Below are positions 52,109-60,538 of a stretch of 64,000 nt of DNA, piece after piece. This DNA is from CAVSJJ01 sp963771015 (lineage in GTDB: Bacteria > Actinomycetota > Actinomycetes > Actinomycetales > Dermatophilaceae). A program made the translations under genes and the position numbers. Below the pieces are notes generated by a model, which saw nothing but the letters and a program-made list of their open reading frames with translations, searched no databases and was not told where the DNA came from. Location: positions 1 to 64,000 of the forward strand of contig CAVYRN010000005.1 of NCBI GenBank assembly GCA_963771015.1. Direction: 5' to 3'. Position 1 is the stretch's first letter, and every line of letters begins with the position of its first letter.

Positions 52109-52756
52109 GTGAGCATCCCCCTGACCCTCGCCTCCGCCTCACCCGCCCGGTTGGCCGCCCTGCGATCGGCGGGAGTCGAGCCCCGCGTCCGGGTGAGCGC
52201 CGTCGACGAGGACGCCGTCGTGGCGGCCTCCCGGACCGGCGGCGGCGAGCTCGAGCCCGCCGACATCGCCCTGCTGCTCGCCCGGGCCAAGGCGGACGAC
52301 GTCGTGACCGGTCTGGCCGACGAGACGCCCGGCTCCCTCGTCCTCGGCTGCGACTCGCTCCTCGAGCTCGACGGTCAGGTGCACGGCAAGCCCGCCAACC
52401 AGGCCCAGGCCATCACCAGATGGCAGCGGATGCGCGGGCGCTCGGGCGTGCTGCACACCGGCCATTGGCTCGTCGACGGGCGCACCGACGAGACGGGCGG
52501 GACCCGCGGGGTCACCGGAGCGACGGCCTCGACGACGGTCCACTTCGCGACCCTCACCGACGCCGAGATCGAGGCGTACGTCGCGACCGGCGAGCCGCTC
52601 AACGTCGCCGGGGCCTTCACGATCGACGGGCTCGGCGGCCCGTTCGTCACGGCCGTCGAGGGCGACCCGGGCACGGTCGTCGGGCTGTCGCTACCCCTGC
52701 TGCGCGAGCTGCTGCTCGAGCTCGGCATCGGCTGGTTCGACGTCGCCGCTCCGTAG
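52109..52756 (+). CDS. maf: Maf-family nucleoside triphosphate pyrophosphatase
   Basis: 215-aa Maf/YhdE enzyme that hydrolyses non-canonical or excess dNTP/NTPs. Seen: TLASASPARLAALRSAGVEP (phosphate-binding S-x-R), SAVDED, LARAKADDVV, VLGCDSLLELDGQVHGKPAN with the catalytic Asp, RSGVLHTGHWLVD, and NVAGAFTIDGLGGPFVTAVE. GTG 52109 follows TAGCGT (52096-52101) by 7 nt, a leaderless start; GTG 52100 would sit on the -10. Confidence 0.92.
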   Translation: MSIPLTLASASPARLAALRSAGVEPRVRVSAVDEDAVVAASRTGGGELEPADIALLLARAKADDVVTGLADETPGSLVLGCDSLLELDGQVHGKPANQAQAITRWQRMRGRSGVLHTGHWLVDGRTDETGGTRGVTGATASTTVHFATLTDAEIEAYVATGEPLNVAGAFTIDGLGGPFVTAVEGDPGTVVGLSLPLLRELLLELGIGWFDVAAP

Positions 52757-52819
52757 CCTGTCCCGTCCCTCGACCCCCGACCTCCGACCTCGAGCCGACC
52801 CGGCCGTGGTCACGGCGTC

Positions 52820-54391
52820 CTAGACCGGCGGGATGTCCCGGCGCTTGGTCGCGAAGTGGCGATCGCGGTGCGCGGCATACCGGAGCCGATGGAGCAGCTC
52901 CGCGCGCAGCTGTCCGGCCTCGATGACCTGGTCGATGACGAGATCCGCGGCGAGCCGTTCGAGGTCGACGTCCTCCTCGTACTCGGCCCGCCGGGCCGCG
53001 ATGTATGCCGCGGCCGCCTCCTCGCCGTCGGCCTGGCGGACCTCGGCGATCTTGTTGGCGTAGACGGCGTTGACCGCGGCCTCCGGTCCCATGACGGCGA
53101 TCCGCGCGGTCGGCAGGGCGATCGTGGCGTCGGGGGCGAAGCCCGGTCCGCCCATCGCGTAGAGCCCGGCGCCGTAGGCCTTGCGAACCACGACGCAGAA
53201 CTGCGGAACGGTCGCCGAGGCGACGGCCGACACCATCTTCGCCCCGTGCCGGATGATGCCGCCGCGCTCGACCTCCGAGCCGATCATGAAGCCCGGCACG
53301 TCCGCCAGGTAGACCAGCGGGATCGAGAACGCGTCGCAGGTCCAGATGAACCTGGTCGCCTTGTCGGCGCTGTCGCTGAACAGCACCCCGCCCTTGACGG
53401 CCGAGTTGTTCGCGACGATCCCGACGCTCTCGCCCGCCATCCGGGCGAAGCCGACGACGATCTCGGGGGCGAACAACGGCTTGATCTCGAAGAAGCTCTC
53501 GTCGTCGACGAGGCCGTCGATGACCTCGTGGACGTCGAACGGCACGCTCTCCCGCTCCGGCACCGTCTCGGACGTGAGGGGGGCGGTGGGCTGCTCCGGC
53601 TCGTAGGACGGTCGCGGGCTGTGCCAGTTCTGCGGGACGTAGGAGAAGTAGAGCCGGGCCAGCTCGATGGCCTCGGTGTCGTCGCCGGCCAGCAGGTCAC
53701 CGACGCCGGAGACGGTGCAGTGCATCCGCGCGCCGCCCATCTCTTCGAGCGAGACCCGTTCTCCGACAACCATCTCCGCCATGCGCGGCGAGCCGAGGTA
53801 CATCGAGGCGTTGCCCTCGACCATGATGACGATGTCGGTGAAGCTCGGGATGTACGCGCCCCCGGCGGCCGACGGCCCGAACAGGCAGCAGATCTGCGGG
53901 ACCTTGCCGGACAGTGCGATCTGGTTGTGGAAGATGTGCCCGGCCCCCCGACGTCCGGGGAACATCTCGACCTGGTCGGTGATCCGTGCCCCGGCGCTGT
54001 CGACGAGCCAGAAGACGGGCAGCTCCTCACGCAGCGCGGTCTCGGTGGCCCGGACGATCTTCTCGACGGTCCGCGCGCCCCACGACCCCGCCTTGACGGT
54101 CGGGTCGTTGGCGATGACGACGACCGGCCGACCCTCCACGGCGCCCCGGCCGGTGACCACCCCGTCGGCCGGAAGCCCGGGGGCGAGCGCGTTGGCGTAG
54201 CGCCCGTCCTCGACGAAGGAGTCCTCGTCGACGAGGAGGGCGATCCGATCGCGGACATACAGCTTCTTCTGCCGGGCGAGCTTGGCCGCGGCCGCGTCGG
54301 GCGGCGCGGCCGACGCAGCGAATGCCGCGCTCAGCCGCCTGCGGACGTCGTGCACCCGCGGGTCCTCGGCGTTCGGAGGCGTCACCGGCAT
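52820..54391 (-). CDS. Acyl-CoA carboxylase beta subunit (methylcrotonyl-CoA type)
   Basis: 523-aa carboxyltransferase of the AccD1/MccB group: RDRIALLVDEDSFVEDGRYA, FWLVDSAGARITDQVEMFPG, CLFGPSAAGGAYIPSFTDIV, YLADVPGFMIGSEVERGGII, VRKAYGAGLYAMGGPGFAPD. The MF.GRRGAG.IF.NQ segment is typical of methylcrotonyl/geranyl-CoA carboxylases. It follows an acyl-CoA dehydrogenase by 47 nt under a LiuR-like operator, so leucine breakdown is likely. No alpha subunit is in this operon; the alpha at 62014 or one outside the window must serve it. Confidence 0.88.
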   Translation of the reverse strand: MPVTPPNAEDPRVHDVRRRLSAAFAASAAPPDAAAAKLARQKKLYVRDRIALLVDEDSFVEDGRYANALAPGLPADGVVTGRGAVEGRPVVVIANDPTVKAGSWGARTVEKIVRATETALREELPVFWLVDSAGARITDQVEMFPGRRGAGHIFHNQIALSGKVPQICCLFGPSAAGGAYIPSFTDIVIMVEGNASMYLGSPRMAEMVVGERVSLEEMGGARMHCTVSGVGDLLAGDDTEAIELARLYFSYVPQNWHSPRPSYEPEQPTAPLTSETVPERESVPFDVHEVIDGLVDDESFFEIKPLFAPEIVVGFARMAGESVGIVANNSAVKGGVLFSDSADKATRFIWTCDAFSIPLVYLADVPGFMIGSEVERGGIIRHGAKMVSAVASATVPQFCVVVRKAYGAGLYAMGGPGFAPDATIALPTARIAVMGPEAAVNAVYANKIAEVRQADGEEAAAAYIAARRAEYEEDVDLERLAADLVIDQVIEAGQLRAELLHRLRYAAHRDRHFATKRRDIPPV

Positions 54392-54438
54392 ACCGTCACT
54401 TTCTCAGACACTCTCGGACGAGGTCTCGACGCGGGCGG

Positions 54439-55623
54439 TCAGTGGGTCGGCAGCCCGAGGTGGCGGGCGATGACGAGGCGCTGGATCTCGGAGGTCCCCT
54501 CACCGATCTCGAGGACCTTGGCGTCTCGGTAGAACCGAGCGACGGGGTACTCCTCCATGAAGCCGTTGCCGCCGAAGATCTGCGTCGCGATGCGGGTGGC
54601 GCTCACCGCCGCCTCGGTCGAGTAGAGCTTGGCGATCGCGGCGGCCTGCTTGACCTCCGCGACCCCGCGGCGTCCGGCGTCGTGCTCGTCCTTGAGCCAG
54701 GCGGCCTTGTAGGTCAGGGTCCGCGCCGCCTCCGCCATGACGGCGATGTCGGCAAGCTGGAAGGAGATGCCCTGGTTGGCGCCGATCGGGTGCCCGAACG
54801 CCGTGCGCTCCTTCGCGTATGCCGTGCCCTCGGCGAGCATCCGCTCGATGAGCCCCAGCGCGAGCGCGGAGATGGCGATCCGGCCGTCGTCGAGCGTCTT
54901 GAGGAACTGGCGCAGCCCCTGGCCCTCCTCGCCGACGAGGTTCTCCTGCGGCACCCGGCAGTCCGCGAAGGTGAGGCCGTGGGTGTCGGAGATGTGCCAG
55001 CCGAGCTTGCGGTAGGCCGGCTCGACGGTGAGCCCGGGCGTGCCGCTGGGGACGAGGATCGCCGAGATCTGTGGGTGGCCGCTCTCCGTCGTGCCGGTGC
55101 GGGCGGTGACGGTGACGACGGACGTGATGGGCGTGCCCGAGTTGGTGATGAAGGCCTTGGCGCCGTTGATGACCCAGTCGGCACCCTCTCTGACCGCCTT
55201 GGTCCGGGTGGCTCCCGCGTCGGAGCCGCCGTCGGGCTCGGTGAGGCCGAACCCGGCGAGGGTGCGCCCGGCGACAAGGTCGGGCAGCCACTCCTTCTTC
55301 TGCTGCTCGGAGCCGAAGGAGAGGATCGGGTTGATGCCGAGGCCGACGCCGGCCGACAGGGTGATCCCGATCGACTGGTCGACCCGGCCCAGCTCCTCGA
55401 TGGCGACACAGAGGCTCGTGAAGTCGCCCTCCCCCGTTGCCTGGCCGCCGTACTCCTCGGGTACGACGAGGCCGAAGAGCCCGAGGTCGCCCATCCTCGG
55501 GACGAGGCCGACGGGGAAGTGCGACTGACGGTCCCACTCCGCGACGTGCGGCTCGACCTCGGCCATGGCGAACTCGCGCACGACCCTGCGGAAGGCCTCG
55601 TGCTCCTCGCTCAGCTCGAACAC
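54439..55623 (-). CDS. Acyl-CoA dehydrogenase of the leucine/branched-chain module
   Basis: 394-aa acyl-CoA dehydrogenase. Seen: FELSEEHEAFRRVVREFAMA, AGFGLTEPDGGSDAGATRTK, FITNSGTPITSVVTVTART, KERTAFGHPIGANQGISFQL, and LEIGEGTSEIQRLVIARHLG with Glu375 as catalytic base. True isovaleryl-CoA dehydrogenases carry the base elsewhere, so this is closer to the mycobacterial FadE19 type; the position beside a methylcrotonyl-type carboxylase still suggests branched-chain acyl-CoA. GTG 55623 has AGAGG upstream. Confidence 0.88.
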   Translation of the reverse strand: MFELSEEHEAFRRVVREFAMAEVEPHVAEWDRQSHFPVGLVPRMGDLGLFGLVVPEEYGGQATGEGDFTSLCVAIEELGRVDQSIGITLSAGVGLGINPILSFGSEQQKKEWLPDLVAGRTLAGFGLTEPDGGSDAGATRTKAVREGADWVINGAKAFITNSGTPITSVVTVTARTGTTESGHPQISAILVPSGTPGLTVEPAYRKLGWHISDTHGLTFADCRVPQENLVGEEGQGLRQFLKTLDDGRIAISALALGLIERMLAEGTAYAKERTAFGHPIGANQGISFQLADIAVMAEAARTLTYKAAWLKDEHDAGRRGVAEVKQAAAIAKLYSTEAAVSATRIATQIFGGNGFMEEYPVARFYRDAKVLEIGEGTSEIQRLVIARHLGLPTH

Positions 55624-55663
55624 GGCATACCTCTCGTCCTGTCTCGTCGGTGGGTGCTTGACG

Positions 55664-55679
55664 TTTACGTAAACGTAAA
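55664..55679. promoter_or_regulatory. LiuR-like operator
   Basis: TTTACGTAAACGTAAA is a perfect 7-2-7 inverted repeat (TTTACGT/ACGTAAA), 5 nt before the MerR ATG and 40 nt before the divergent dehydrogenase. It matches the known consensus for the LiuR group of MerR regulators of branched-chain amino-acid breakdown. It also contains a 16-bp palindrome ACGTTTACGTAAACGT (55661-55676). Confidence 0.8.
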
Positions 55680-55684
55680 CCACG

Positions 55685-56143
55685 ATGAGGACCGTGACAA
55701 GCCGGCCTCCTGCGGTGCGTGGCCAGATCCCGGACCCGGCGCCCGGGCAGCTGCCCGAGCCCACCTGGTCGATCGCCGAGGTCGCCGCGGAGTTCGGGCT
55801 CACCCACCGGACGCTCCGCCACTACGAGGACATCGGGCTCATCGCTCCGGAGCGGCGCAGCACGACCCGCGTCTACCGCCGACGTGATCGGACCCGGCTC
55901 GCCCTCATCCAGCGCGGCAAGCGGCTCGGGTTCCCGCTCGAGGAGGTCCGCACGATCATCGACCTCTACGACGCGCCGCGCGGGAAGTCGAGCCAGCTCG
56001 AGTACCTGCTCTCGCAGATCGACGAACGGCGGGCCGACCTCGAGGAGCGCCGTCGCGACCTCGAGGACGCGCTCGCCGAGCTCGACGGCCTCGAGTCCAC
56101 CTGTCGGGCCGACCTCGAGCGCCTGGAAAGCGCCCGAGCCTGA
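55685..56143 (+). CDS. MerR-family regulator (LiuR-like)
   Basis: 152-aa MerR protein. The winged helix is at about 27-95 (WSIAEVAAEFGLTHRTLRHY, EDIGLIAPERRSTTRVYRRR), then a dimerising coiled coil (LLSQIDERRADLEERRRDLE). There are no metal-binding Cys residues, so the signal is probably a metabolite such as an acyl-CoA. It sits divergent from the branched-chain acyl-CoA genes with a LiuR-type operator between, which makes it their regulator by strong inference. Confidence 0.88.
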   Translation: MRTVTSRPPAVRGQIPDPAPGQLPEPTWSIAEVAAEFGLTHRTLRHYEDIGLIAPERRSTTRVYRRRDRTRLALIQRGKRLGFPLEEVRTIIDLYDAPRGKSSQLEYLLSQIDERRADLEERRRDLEDALAELDGLESTCRADLERLESARA

Positions 56144-56229
56144 CCCGCCGGCCTCCGTCCCGGCTGAGCGCTCTTCGGGTCCGCTCAGCCGGGGCGGCCA
56201 GCGCCCCGCTCCCGTACCCCGCGCTCAGG

Positions 56230-56276
56230 GGTGGCGATCGGCCCCTTCAGGTGTGCCGAAGGGGCGGATCGCCACC
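56230..56276. repeat. Stem-loop repeat, copy 1
   Basis: GGTGGCGATC (56230-56239) and CCCCTTC pair with GAAGGGG and GATCGCCACC (56267-56276) around AGGTGTGCC, a long hairpin. The 33 bp at 56234-56266 recur with two changes at 57354-57386. It lies upstream of the DUF559-like gene, in the gap after the MerR gene. Confidence 0.8.
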
Positions 56277-56382
56277 TCTGGGCGGCCGGCCTCATCCACA
56301 GGCGCCACGACCATCCGCCGCCGACCCACAGCCTGTCGACAAGCCGTCGCGCGTGGCGGCGGCTCGGGCCCAGGCTGCCGGC

Positions 56383-57285
56383 ATGCCCCACCCTCGAGCC
56401 CCACTTCCGCGCGCCATGCTCGACACGCTCCCCTTCACGGTCGTCCGGGCCCGCGAGCTGGGCGTCGGAGCCAAGCGGCTGCGCCAGCCCGACCTGCAGA
56501 CCCCGACGACCGGAGCCCGCTGGGCCGCGAACCGGGTCCTCTCCGTCCGCGATGTCGCCCGGGCCGCGGCCCTCGTGCTTCCCCCGGATGTCGTCTTCTC
56601 GCACGTGACCGGCGCCCGGCTCCTCGGGCTCCCGACGCCGCACCGCTGGCGTCCCGAGGAACCCCTCGAGGTCACTCGGCACACCGACGCCCCGAGGATC
56701 GAGCGCGCCGTCTGTCGGAGCCATCGGGGGCTGGAGTCTCGCGGCGTCGTGGAGGCCGATGGCCTGCTGGTCGTGTCCGGATGGGACACGTGGGCGGACC
56801 TGTCCCCCCGGCTGGCCCTGGATGACCTCGTCGCGGTCGGCGATGCGCTCCTGGCGCCCCGCGGCACCCACCGGATCGCCGACGCCGACATCGTGGTGGG
56901 CCGACGGGTCGGCGGCCGCGGCGTCGTGCGGCTCCGCGCCGCCGCGAGGCTGCTCAGGGTGGGCGCGGCCTCGCCCTGGGAGAGCAAGGCTCGAGTGGCC
57001 TTCGCCCTGGCGAACCTGCCGGAGCCGGAGCTCAACGTGGACCTCTTCACCGACGACGGCATCTGGCTCGGCCGCCCCGACCTCGTCTGGCGCCGCCGCC
57101 GAGTCCTGGCCGAGTTCGACGGCGACCAGCACCGCACGGACCGCACTGCCTGGCAGTACGAGCGGGAACGCCGCGCCCGCCTGGAGGACGACGGATGGCG
57201 CTATGTCGAGATGACCTCGCTCAGCCTGACCAGCCCACGCCACCGGACGGCGCTGCTCCGGCGGCTGGCCTCGCTGCTCCAGTGA
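56383..57285 (+). CDS. DUF559-like protein, AbiEi-type organisation
   Basis: 300-aa protein common in actinobacteria. The N-terminal part (FTVVRARELGVGAKRLRQPD, ARAAALVLPPDVVFSHVTGA) resembles the helix-turn-helix and wing region of AbiEi-like proteins. The C-terminal part SPWESKARVAF, GIWLGRPDLVWRRRRVLAEF and DGDQHRTDRTAWQYERERRA has the E...D...EFDG pattern of DUF559/Vsr-type endonuclease folds. Activity is unproven. ATG 56383 is the first in the frame after the upstream repeat; ATG 56416 is possible. The gene is flanked by two copies of a stem-loop repeat. Confidence 0.65.
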   Translation: MPHPRAPLPRAMLDTLPFTVVRARELGVGAKRLRQPDLQTPTTGARWAANRVLSVRDVARAAALVLPPDVVFSHVTGARLLGLPTPHRWRPEEPLEVTRHTDAPRIERAVCRSHRGLESRGVVEADGLLVVSGWDTWADLSPRLALDDLVAVGDALLAPRGTHRIADADIVVGRRVGGRGVVRLRAAARLLRVGAASPWESKARVAFALANLPEPELNVDLFTDDGIWLGRPDLVWRRRRVLAEFDGDQHRTDRTAWQYERERRARLEDDGWRYVEMTSLSLTSPRHRTALLRRLASLLQ

Positions 57286-57349
57286 TCCCGACGCCACGGG
57301 GCGGCCCCGGCGATACCACAACACCGACCCACCGCACCGCGCGGCGAAG

Positions 57350-57396
57350 GTCGGCGATCGGACCCTTCAGGTGGGCCGAAGGGGCGAATCCCCGCC
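57350..57396. repeat. Stem-loop repeat, copy 2
   Basis: The 33 bp at 57354-57386 match copy 1 (56234-56266) except at two positions. The CCCTTC/GAAGGG stem with AGGTG-GCC loop is kept. It lies just upstream of the MoxR gene and downstream of the DUF559-like gene, so the two copies bracket that gene in direct orientation. Confidence 0.8.
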
Positions 57397-57432
57397 CCTC
57401 GGCGACCACCTGGCGCCCCCGGGTGCCGGAGA

Positions 57433-58338
57433 ATGGCCGACGTGACGACGACGCACCCCCAGGAGCCACCCCGGTTCGCCTCGGTCGAGGAGGTACGCAA
57501 CCGCCTCGACGCCGCCGGCTACCTCATCTCGGATGCGACGGCCACGACGGTCTATCTCGCCGACCGGCTCGGCAAGCCGCTGCTCGTCGAGGGGCCCGCC
57601 GGGGTCGGCAAGACCGAGCTCGCCAAGGCCGTCGCGGCGGCGACCGGGGCGCCGCTCGTGCGGTTGCAGTGCTACGAGGGCGTCGACGAGGCCCGGGCGC
57701 TCTATGAGTGGAACCACGCCAAGCAGCTGCTGCGGATCACCGCCGAACGCGACGGCGGCGGCTGGGACGCCCTCCGGCATGACATCTTCACCGACGAGTT
57801 CCTCCTCGCCCGCCCCCTGCTCGCGGCGATCCGCAGCGAGGAACCGGTGGTCCTGCTCGTCGACGAGCTCGACAAGGCCGATGTCGAGATCGAAGGCCTG
57901 CTCCTGGAGATCCTCAGCGACTTCCAGGTGACGGTGCCCGAGCTCGGCACCCTCGCCGCGCGGCACCGGCCCTTCGTCGTGCTCACGTCGAACGCCACTC
58001 GCGAGCTGTCCGAGGCGTTGCGCCGCCGCTGCCTCTTCCTCCACATCGACTACCCCGACGCCGACCTCGAGGAGGCCATCGTCGCCCGCAAGGTCCCCGA
58101 GCTCGACGCCGTACTCCGCGAGTCGGTCGTCCGCCTCGTCCAGCGGCTGCGCGACCTGCGGCTGCGCAAGGCGCCCTCGGTCGCCGAGACCGTGGACTGG
58201 GCCCGGACGCTCGTCGCCCTGGGCGCGGCGGGCGCCGACGACCTCGCCGAGGACCTCGTCCTCGACAACCTCGGCGTCCTGCTCAAGCACCAGGACGACA
58301 TCGTTCGGGCGGCCGCGGCGCTCGGGCTCGAGCACTGA
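57433..58338 (+). CDS. MoxR-family AAA+ ATPase
   Basis: 301-aa AAA+ ATPase of the MoxR group: Walker A VEGPAGVGKTELAKA (P-loop 54-61), Walker B VVLLVDELDKADVEIEG near 140, sensor 1 VLTSNATRELSEALRRRCLF. MoxR ATPases act as chaperones with VWA proteins to insert cofactors or activate enzymes. The VWA partner follows 18 nt later. ATG 57433 sits right on GGAGA; GTG 57442, 9 nt after that site, may be the true start. Confidence 0.9.
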   Translation: MADVTTTHPQEPPRFASVEEVRNRLDAAGYLISDATATTVYLADRLGKPLLVEGPAGVGKTELAKAVAAATGAPLVRLQCYEGVDEARALYEWNHAKQLLRITAERDGGGWDALRHDIFTDEFLLARPLLAAIRSEEPVVLLVDELDKADVEIEGLLLEILSDFQVTVPELGTLAARHRPFVVLTSNATRELSEALRRRCLFLHIDYPDADLEEAIVARKVPELDAVLRESVVRLVQRLRDLRLRKAPSVAETVDWARTLVALGAAGADDLAEDLVLDNLGVLLKHQDDIVRAAAALGLEH

Positions 58339-58356
58339 GCACGGGCCGACCCGCCG

Positions 58357-59784
58357 ATGAGCGCGACGCCTCTCGACCGCCGGATCGTCGACCTCGCGCG
58401 CGCCCTGCGCGGTCATGGGTTTGTCGTCGGGACGAGCGAGGTCGTCGACGCGGCGGCCGTCGTCGAGGTCCTCGGCCTGGAGCGGCGCGACCGGCTCCGC
58501 GAGGGCCTGGCCGCGGCGCTGCTGCGTCGGGCCGGGCAGCGACACGTCTTCGACGACCTCTTCGACGTCTACTTCCCGGCCGCACTGGGCACCCGCAGCG
58601 CGCTCGTCGACACCCCCGAGCGCCCGGCCGCGGCCTCGCCCGAGGCGACCCGGGCGCGCGCCGCCTCCCTGCGCGAGGAGCTGTCCGCGGCCCTGGCCGC
58701 CCACGACGCGGCGGCCCTCGACCTCGTGGCCGCCCGCGCGGTCACCGAGCTGGGCCGACTGCCCAACGACGCGACGACCGGCCCGTACTCCGCCCAGCGG
58801 GCGCTCGACGCCCTCACGCCCCAGACCGCCATCGCGGCCGCGATGGCGCTGCTCCAGAACGCCGGCGACGGCCCGGCCACCGGCAACGGCGGGGGCGGTT
58901 TGCCGAGGTTCGCCGACCGGTTCACCCGCGACGAGCTACGCGGTGCCGTGGCCGCGTTCCGTCGACGCGTCGAGGTCGAGGCACGGCGGCGTAACGCCGA
59001 GGTCCGCGGCGCCGACCGGGTCGCCCGGTATGCCGTCCGCCCGCCGGCCGACCAGACCCCCTTCCTCCTGGCCGGGCCATCCGAGCTTGATCAGCTCCGG
59101 CGCACCGTCGCGCCGCTCGCCCGCAAGCTCGCGACCCGCATCGCCGCCCGGCGGCGCCGCGGTCACCACGGCGCCATCGACATGCGCCGGACGCTGCGCC
59201 GCTCCCTGTCGACCGGCGGCGTCCCGGTTCGCCCAGTTCTGGCCCGCCGCGTCCCCGCTCGGCCGGACCTCGTCCTCCTGTGCGACCTGAGCCAGTCGGT
59301 GGCCGGCTTCTCCCGGTTCACGATCCTGCTCATGCAGGCCCTGGCCGCGCACTTCCGCCGGGTCCGGATCTTCGGGTTCGTCAACGTCTGCGACGAGCTG
59401 ACCGACACGGTCCTCTCGGCCCCGCCGGGCGCTGATCTCAGCGGGGCCTTCGACGACACGGCCCGGATGACCCGGCTCCACCGGAACAGTGACTACGGCA
59501 CGGCATTCGCCGACTTCGTCGCCCATCACCTCGACGCGGTCGGACCCCGCACGACGGTCCTCGTCCTCGGCGATGCCCGGACGAATGGCGCCGATCCCGG
59601 CTACGACCACCTCCGGGTCGTCGTCGAGCGCGCCAGGCGGGTCACCTGGCTCAACCCCGAGCCGGCGCGGACCTGGGGCTCGGGTGACTCGGTCGCCCAC
59701 CGCTACGCCGAGATCGTCGACATGCACGAGGTCCGCAACCTCGCTCAGCTGCGGACGTTCGTCACCCGGCTGCTACCGGTCTGA
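58357..59784 (+). CDS. VWA (CoxE-like) domain protein
   Basis: 475-aa protein with a CoxE-like N-terminal region (RRIVDLARALRGHGFVVGTS), a long Ala-rich helical middle and a C-terminal von Willebrand A domain. The MIDAS motif is DLSQS at about 309-313 (LVLLCDLSQSVAGFS), with the later Thr/Asp in VLVLGDARTNGADP. CoxE-type proteins work with MoxR ATPases, for example in maturing CO-dehydrogenase-like enzymes; no such enzyme is near, so the client is unknown. It forms an operon with the MoxR gene. Confidence 0.87.
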   Translation: MSATPLDRRIVDLARALRGHGFVVGTSEVVDAAAVVEVLGLERRDRLREGLAAALLRRAGQRHVFDDLFDVYFPAALGTRSALVDTPERPAAASPEATRARAASLREELSAALAAHDAAALDLVAARAVTELGRLPNDATTGPYSAQRALDALTPQTAIAAAMALLQNAGDGPATGNGGGGLPRFADRFTRDELRGAVAAFRRRVEVEARRRNAEVRGADRVARYAVRPPADQTPFLLAGPSELDQLRRTVAPLARKLATRIAARRRRGHHGAIDMRRTLRRSLSTGGVPVRPVLARRVPARPDLVLLCDLSQSVAGFSRFTILLMQALAAHFRRVRIFGFVNVCDELTDTVLSAPPGADLSGAFDDTARMTRLHRNSDYGTAFADFVAHHLDAVGPRTTVLVLGDARTNGADPGYDHLRVVVERARRVTWLNPEPARTWGSGDSVAHRYAEIVDMHEVRNLAQLRTFVTRLLPV

Positions 59785-59859
59785 CCCCCGCACCACCCGC
59801 ACTACCCGCACTCCCCTCTCCCCGCTCTCCCTCGGGTCGCCGCCGCCTCTCTGTGTCGA

Positions 59860-59904
59860 TTCGAGGTATTCCGGTCCCGTCTAGGGGTACCCGAATACCT
59901 CGAA
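59860..59904. terminator. Long hairpin between convergent genes
   Basis: TTCGAGGTATTC (59860-59871) pairs perfectly with GAATACCTCGAA (59893-59904), with extra CGG/CCG pairs inside. It lies downstream of the VWA gene and facing the GDYXXLXY gene, a good spot for a bidirectional terminator. It is AT-richer than its surroundings. Confidence 0.65.
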
Positions 59905-59950
59905 CCGACGCCAGGGCCTCGGACCGGGCGGAAACCCGCGCCCGCGGCGA

Positions 59951-60058
59951 CTCAAGGGGGTGAGACGACTCAAGGGGATGAGACCGACTCAAGGGGGTGA
60001 GACGGCTCAAGGGGATGAGACCGACTCAAGGGGGTGAGACGGCTCAAGGGGATGAGAC
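59951..60058 (-). repeat. 18/19-bp tandem repeat at a stop codon
   Basis: CTCAAGGGGRTGAGA occurs six times without spacers, with alternating 3-4 nt linkers (R = G or A). The rightmost copies contain the 3' end of the GDYXXLXY gene, whose TGA is at 60046-60044 on the minus strand; the other copies repeat Ser-Pro-stop beyond it. This is the third stop-anchored repeat in the window. Confidence 0.9.
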
Positions 60059-60538
60059 GCCGAGGAGGGCGGCGTGGCCGCGGGCGTCGACCTTGACGGT
60101 AGCCACGGCCGTCCCGTTGCCCAGCGACTGGGCCAGCGCGCCGGCCTTGCCCTCGGGAAGGAACCAGCTCTCGATCCCGCAGCGCACCCGCCACCCCTGG
60201 TCGTCGCACGCGAGGTAGCGGCCCTCGCTCGGCCGGGTGCTCGTCAACGTCCCGCCGACCCAGACATCACCGGAGCGGGTGAGCGGGATGAAGGCGGTGC
60301 CGTCGGCGTTGTCGCGGTTCTCCAGACCGGTCGCCCCCGCCTGGCCCGGCAGGTCGGGGTAGGACAGCTGGACATAGGCGCCGCGGAAGGCGTCGATCGG
60401 GTCCACCATGCTCACGCGCAGCCGCACCTCCTCACCCGTCATCCGGGCGGACAGCGGCCCGGCGACGGCGGCACCGACGAGCAGGAGCTGGATGACGGCG
60501 ACGATGGCCAGCCACCCTCGACGCGACAGCGACCTCAT
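60044..60538 (-). CDS. GDYXXLXY-domain membrane protein
   Basis: 164-aa protein with one N-terminal membrane helix (WLAIVAVIQLLLVGAAVAGP) and an outside domain. The motif FRGAYVQLSY near 55 is the form of GDYXXLXY that names the family, and CDDQGWRVRCGIESWFLPEG fits the rest. Members are encoded with DUF2157 membrane proteins, as here: its ATG overlaps the DUF2157 stop (ATGA). Function unknown. Its 3' end runs into a tandem repeat. Confidence 0.82.
   Translation of the reverse strand: MRSLSRRGWLAIVAVIQLLLVGAAVAGPLSARMTGEEVRLRVSMVDPIDAFRGAYVQLSYPDLPGQAGATGLENRDNADGTAFIPLTRSGDVWVGGTLTSTRPSEGRYLACDDQGWRVRCGIESWFLPEGKAGALAQSLGNGTAVATVKVDARGHAALLGVSSP

Noticed and set aside
59951..60058. Possible CRISPR array
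   Set aside because: Six units of 18-19 bp follow each other without unique spacers and no cas gene is near; it is a plain tandem repeat.
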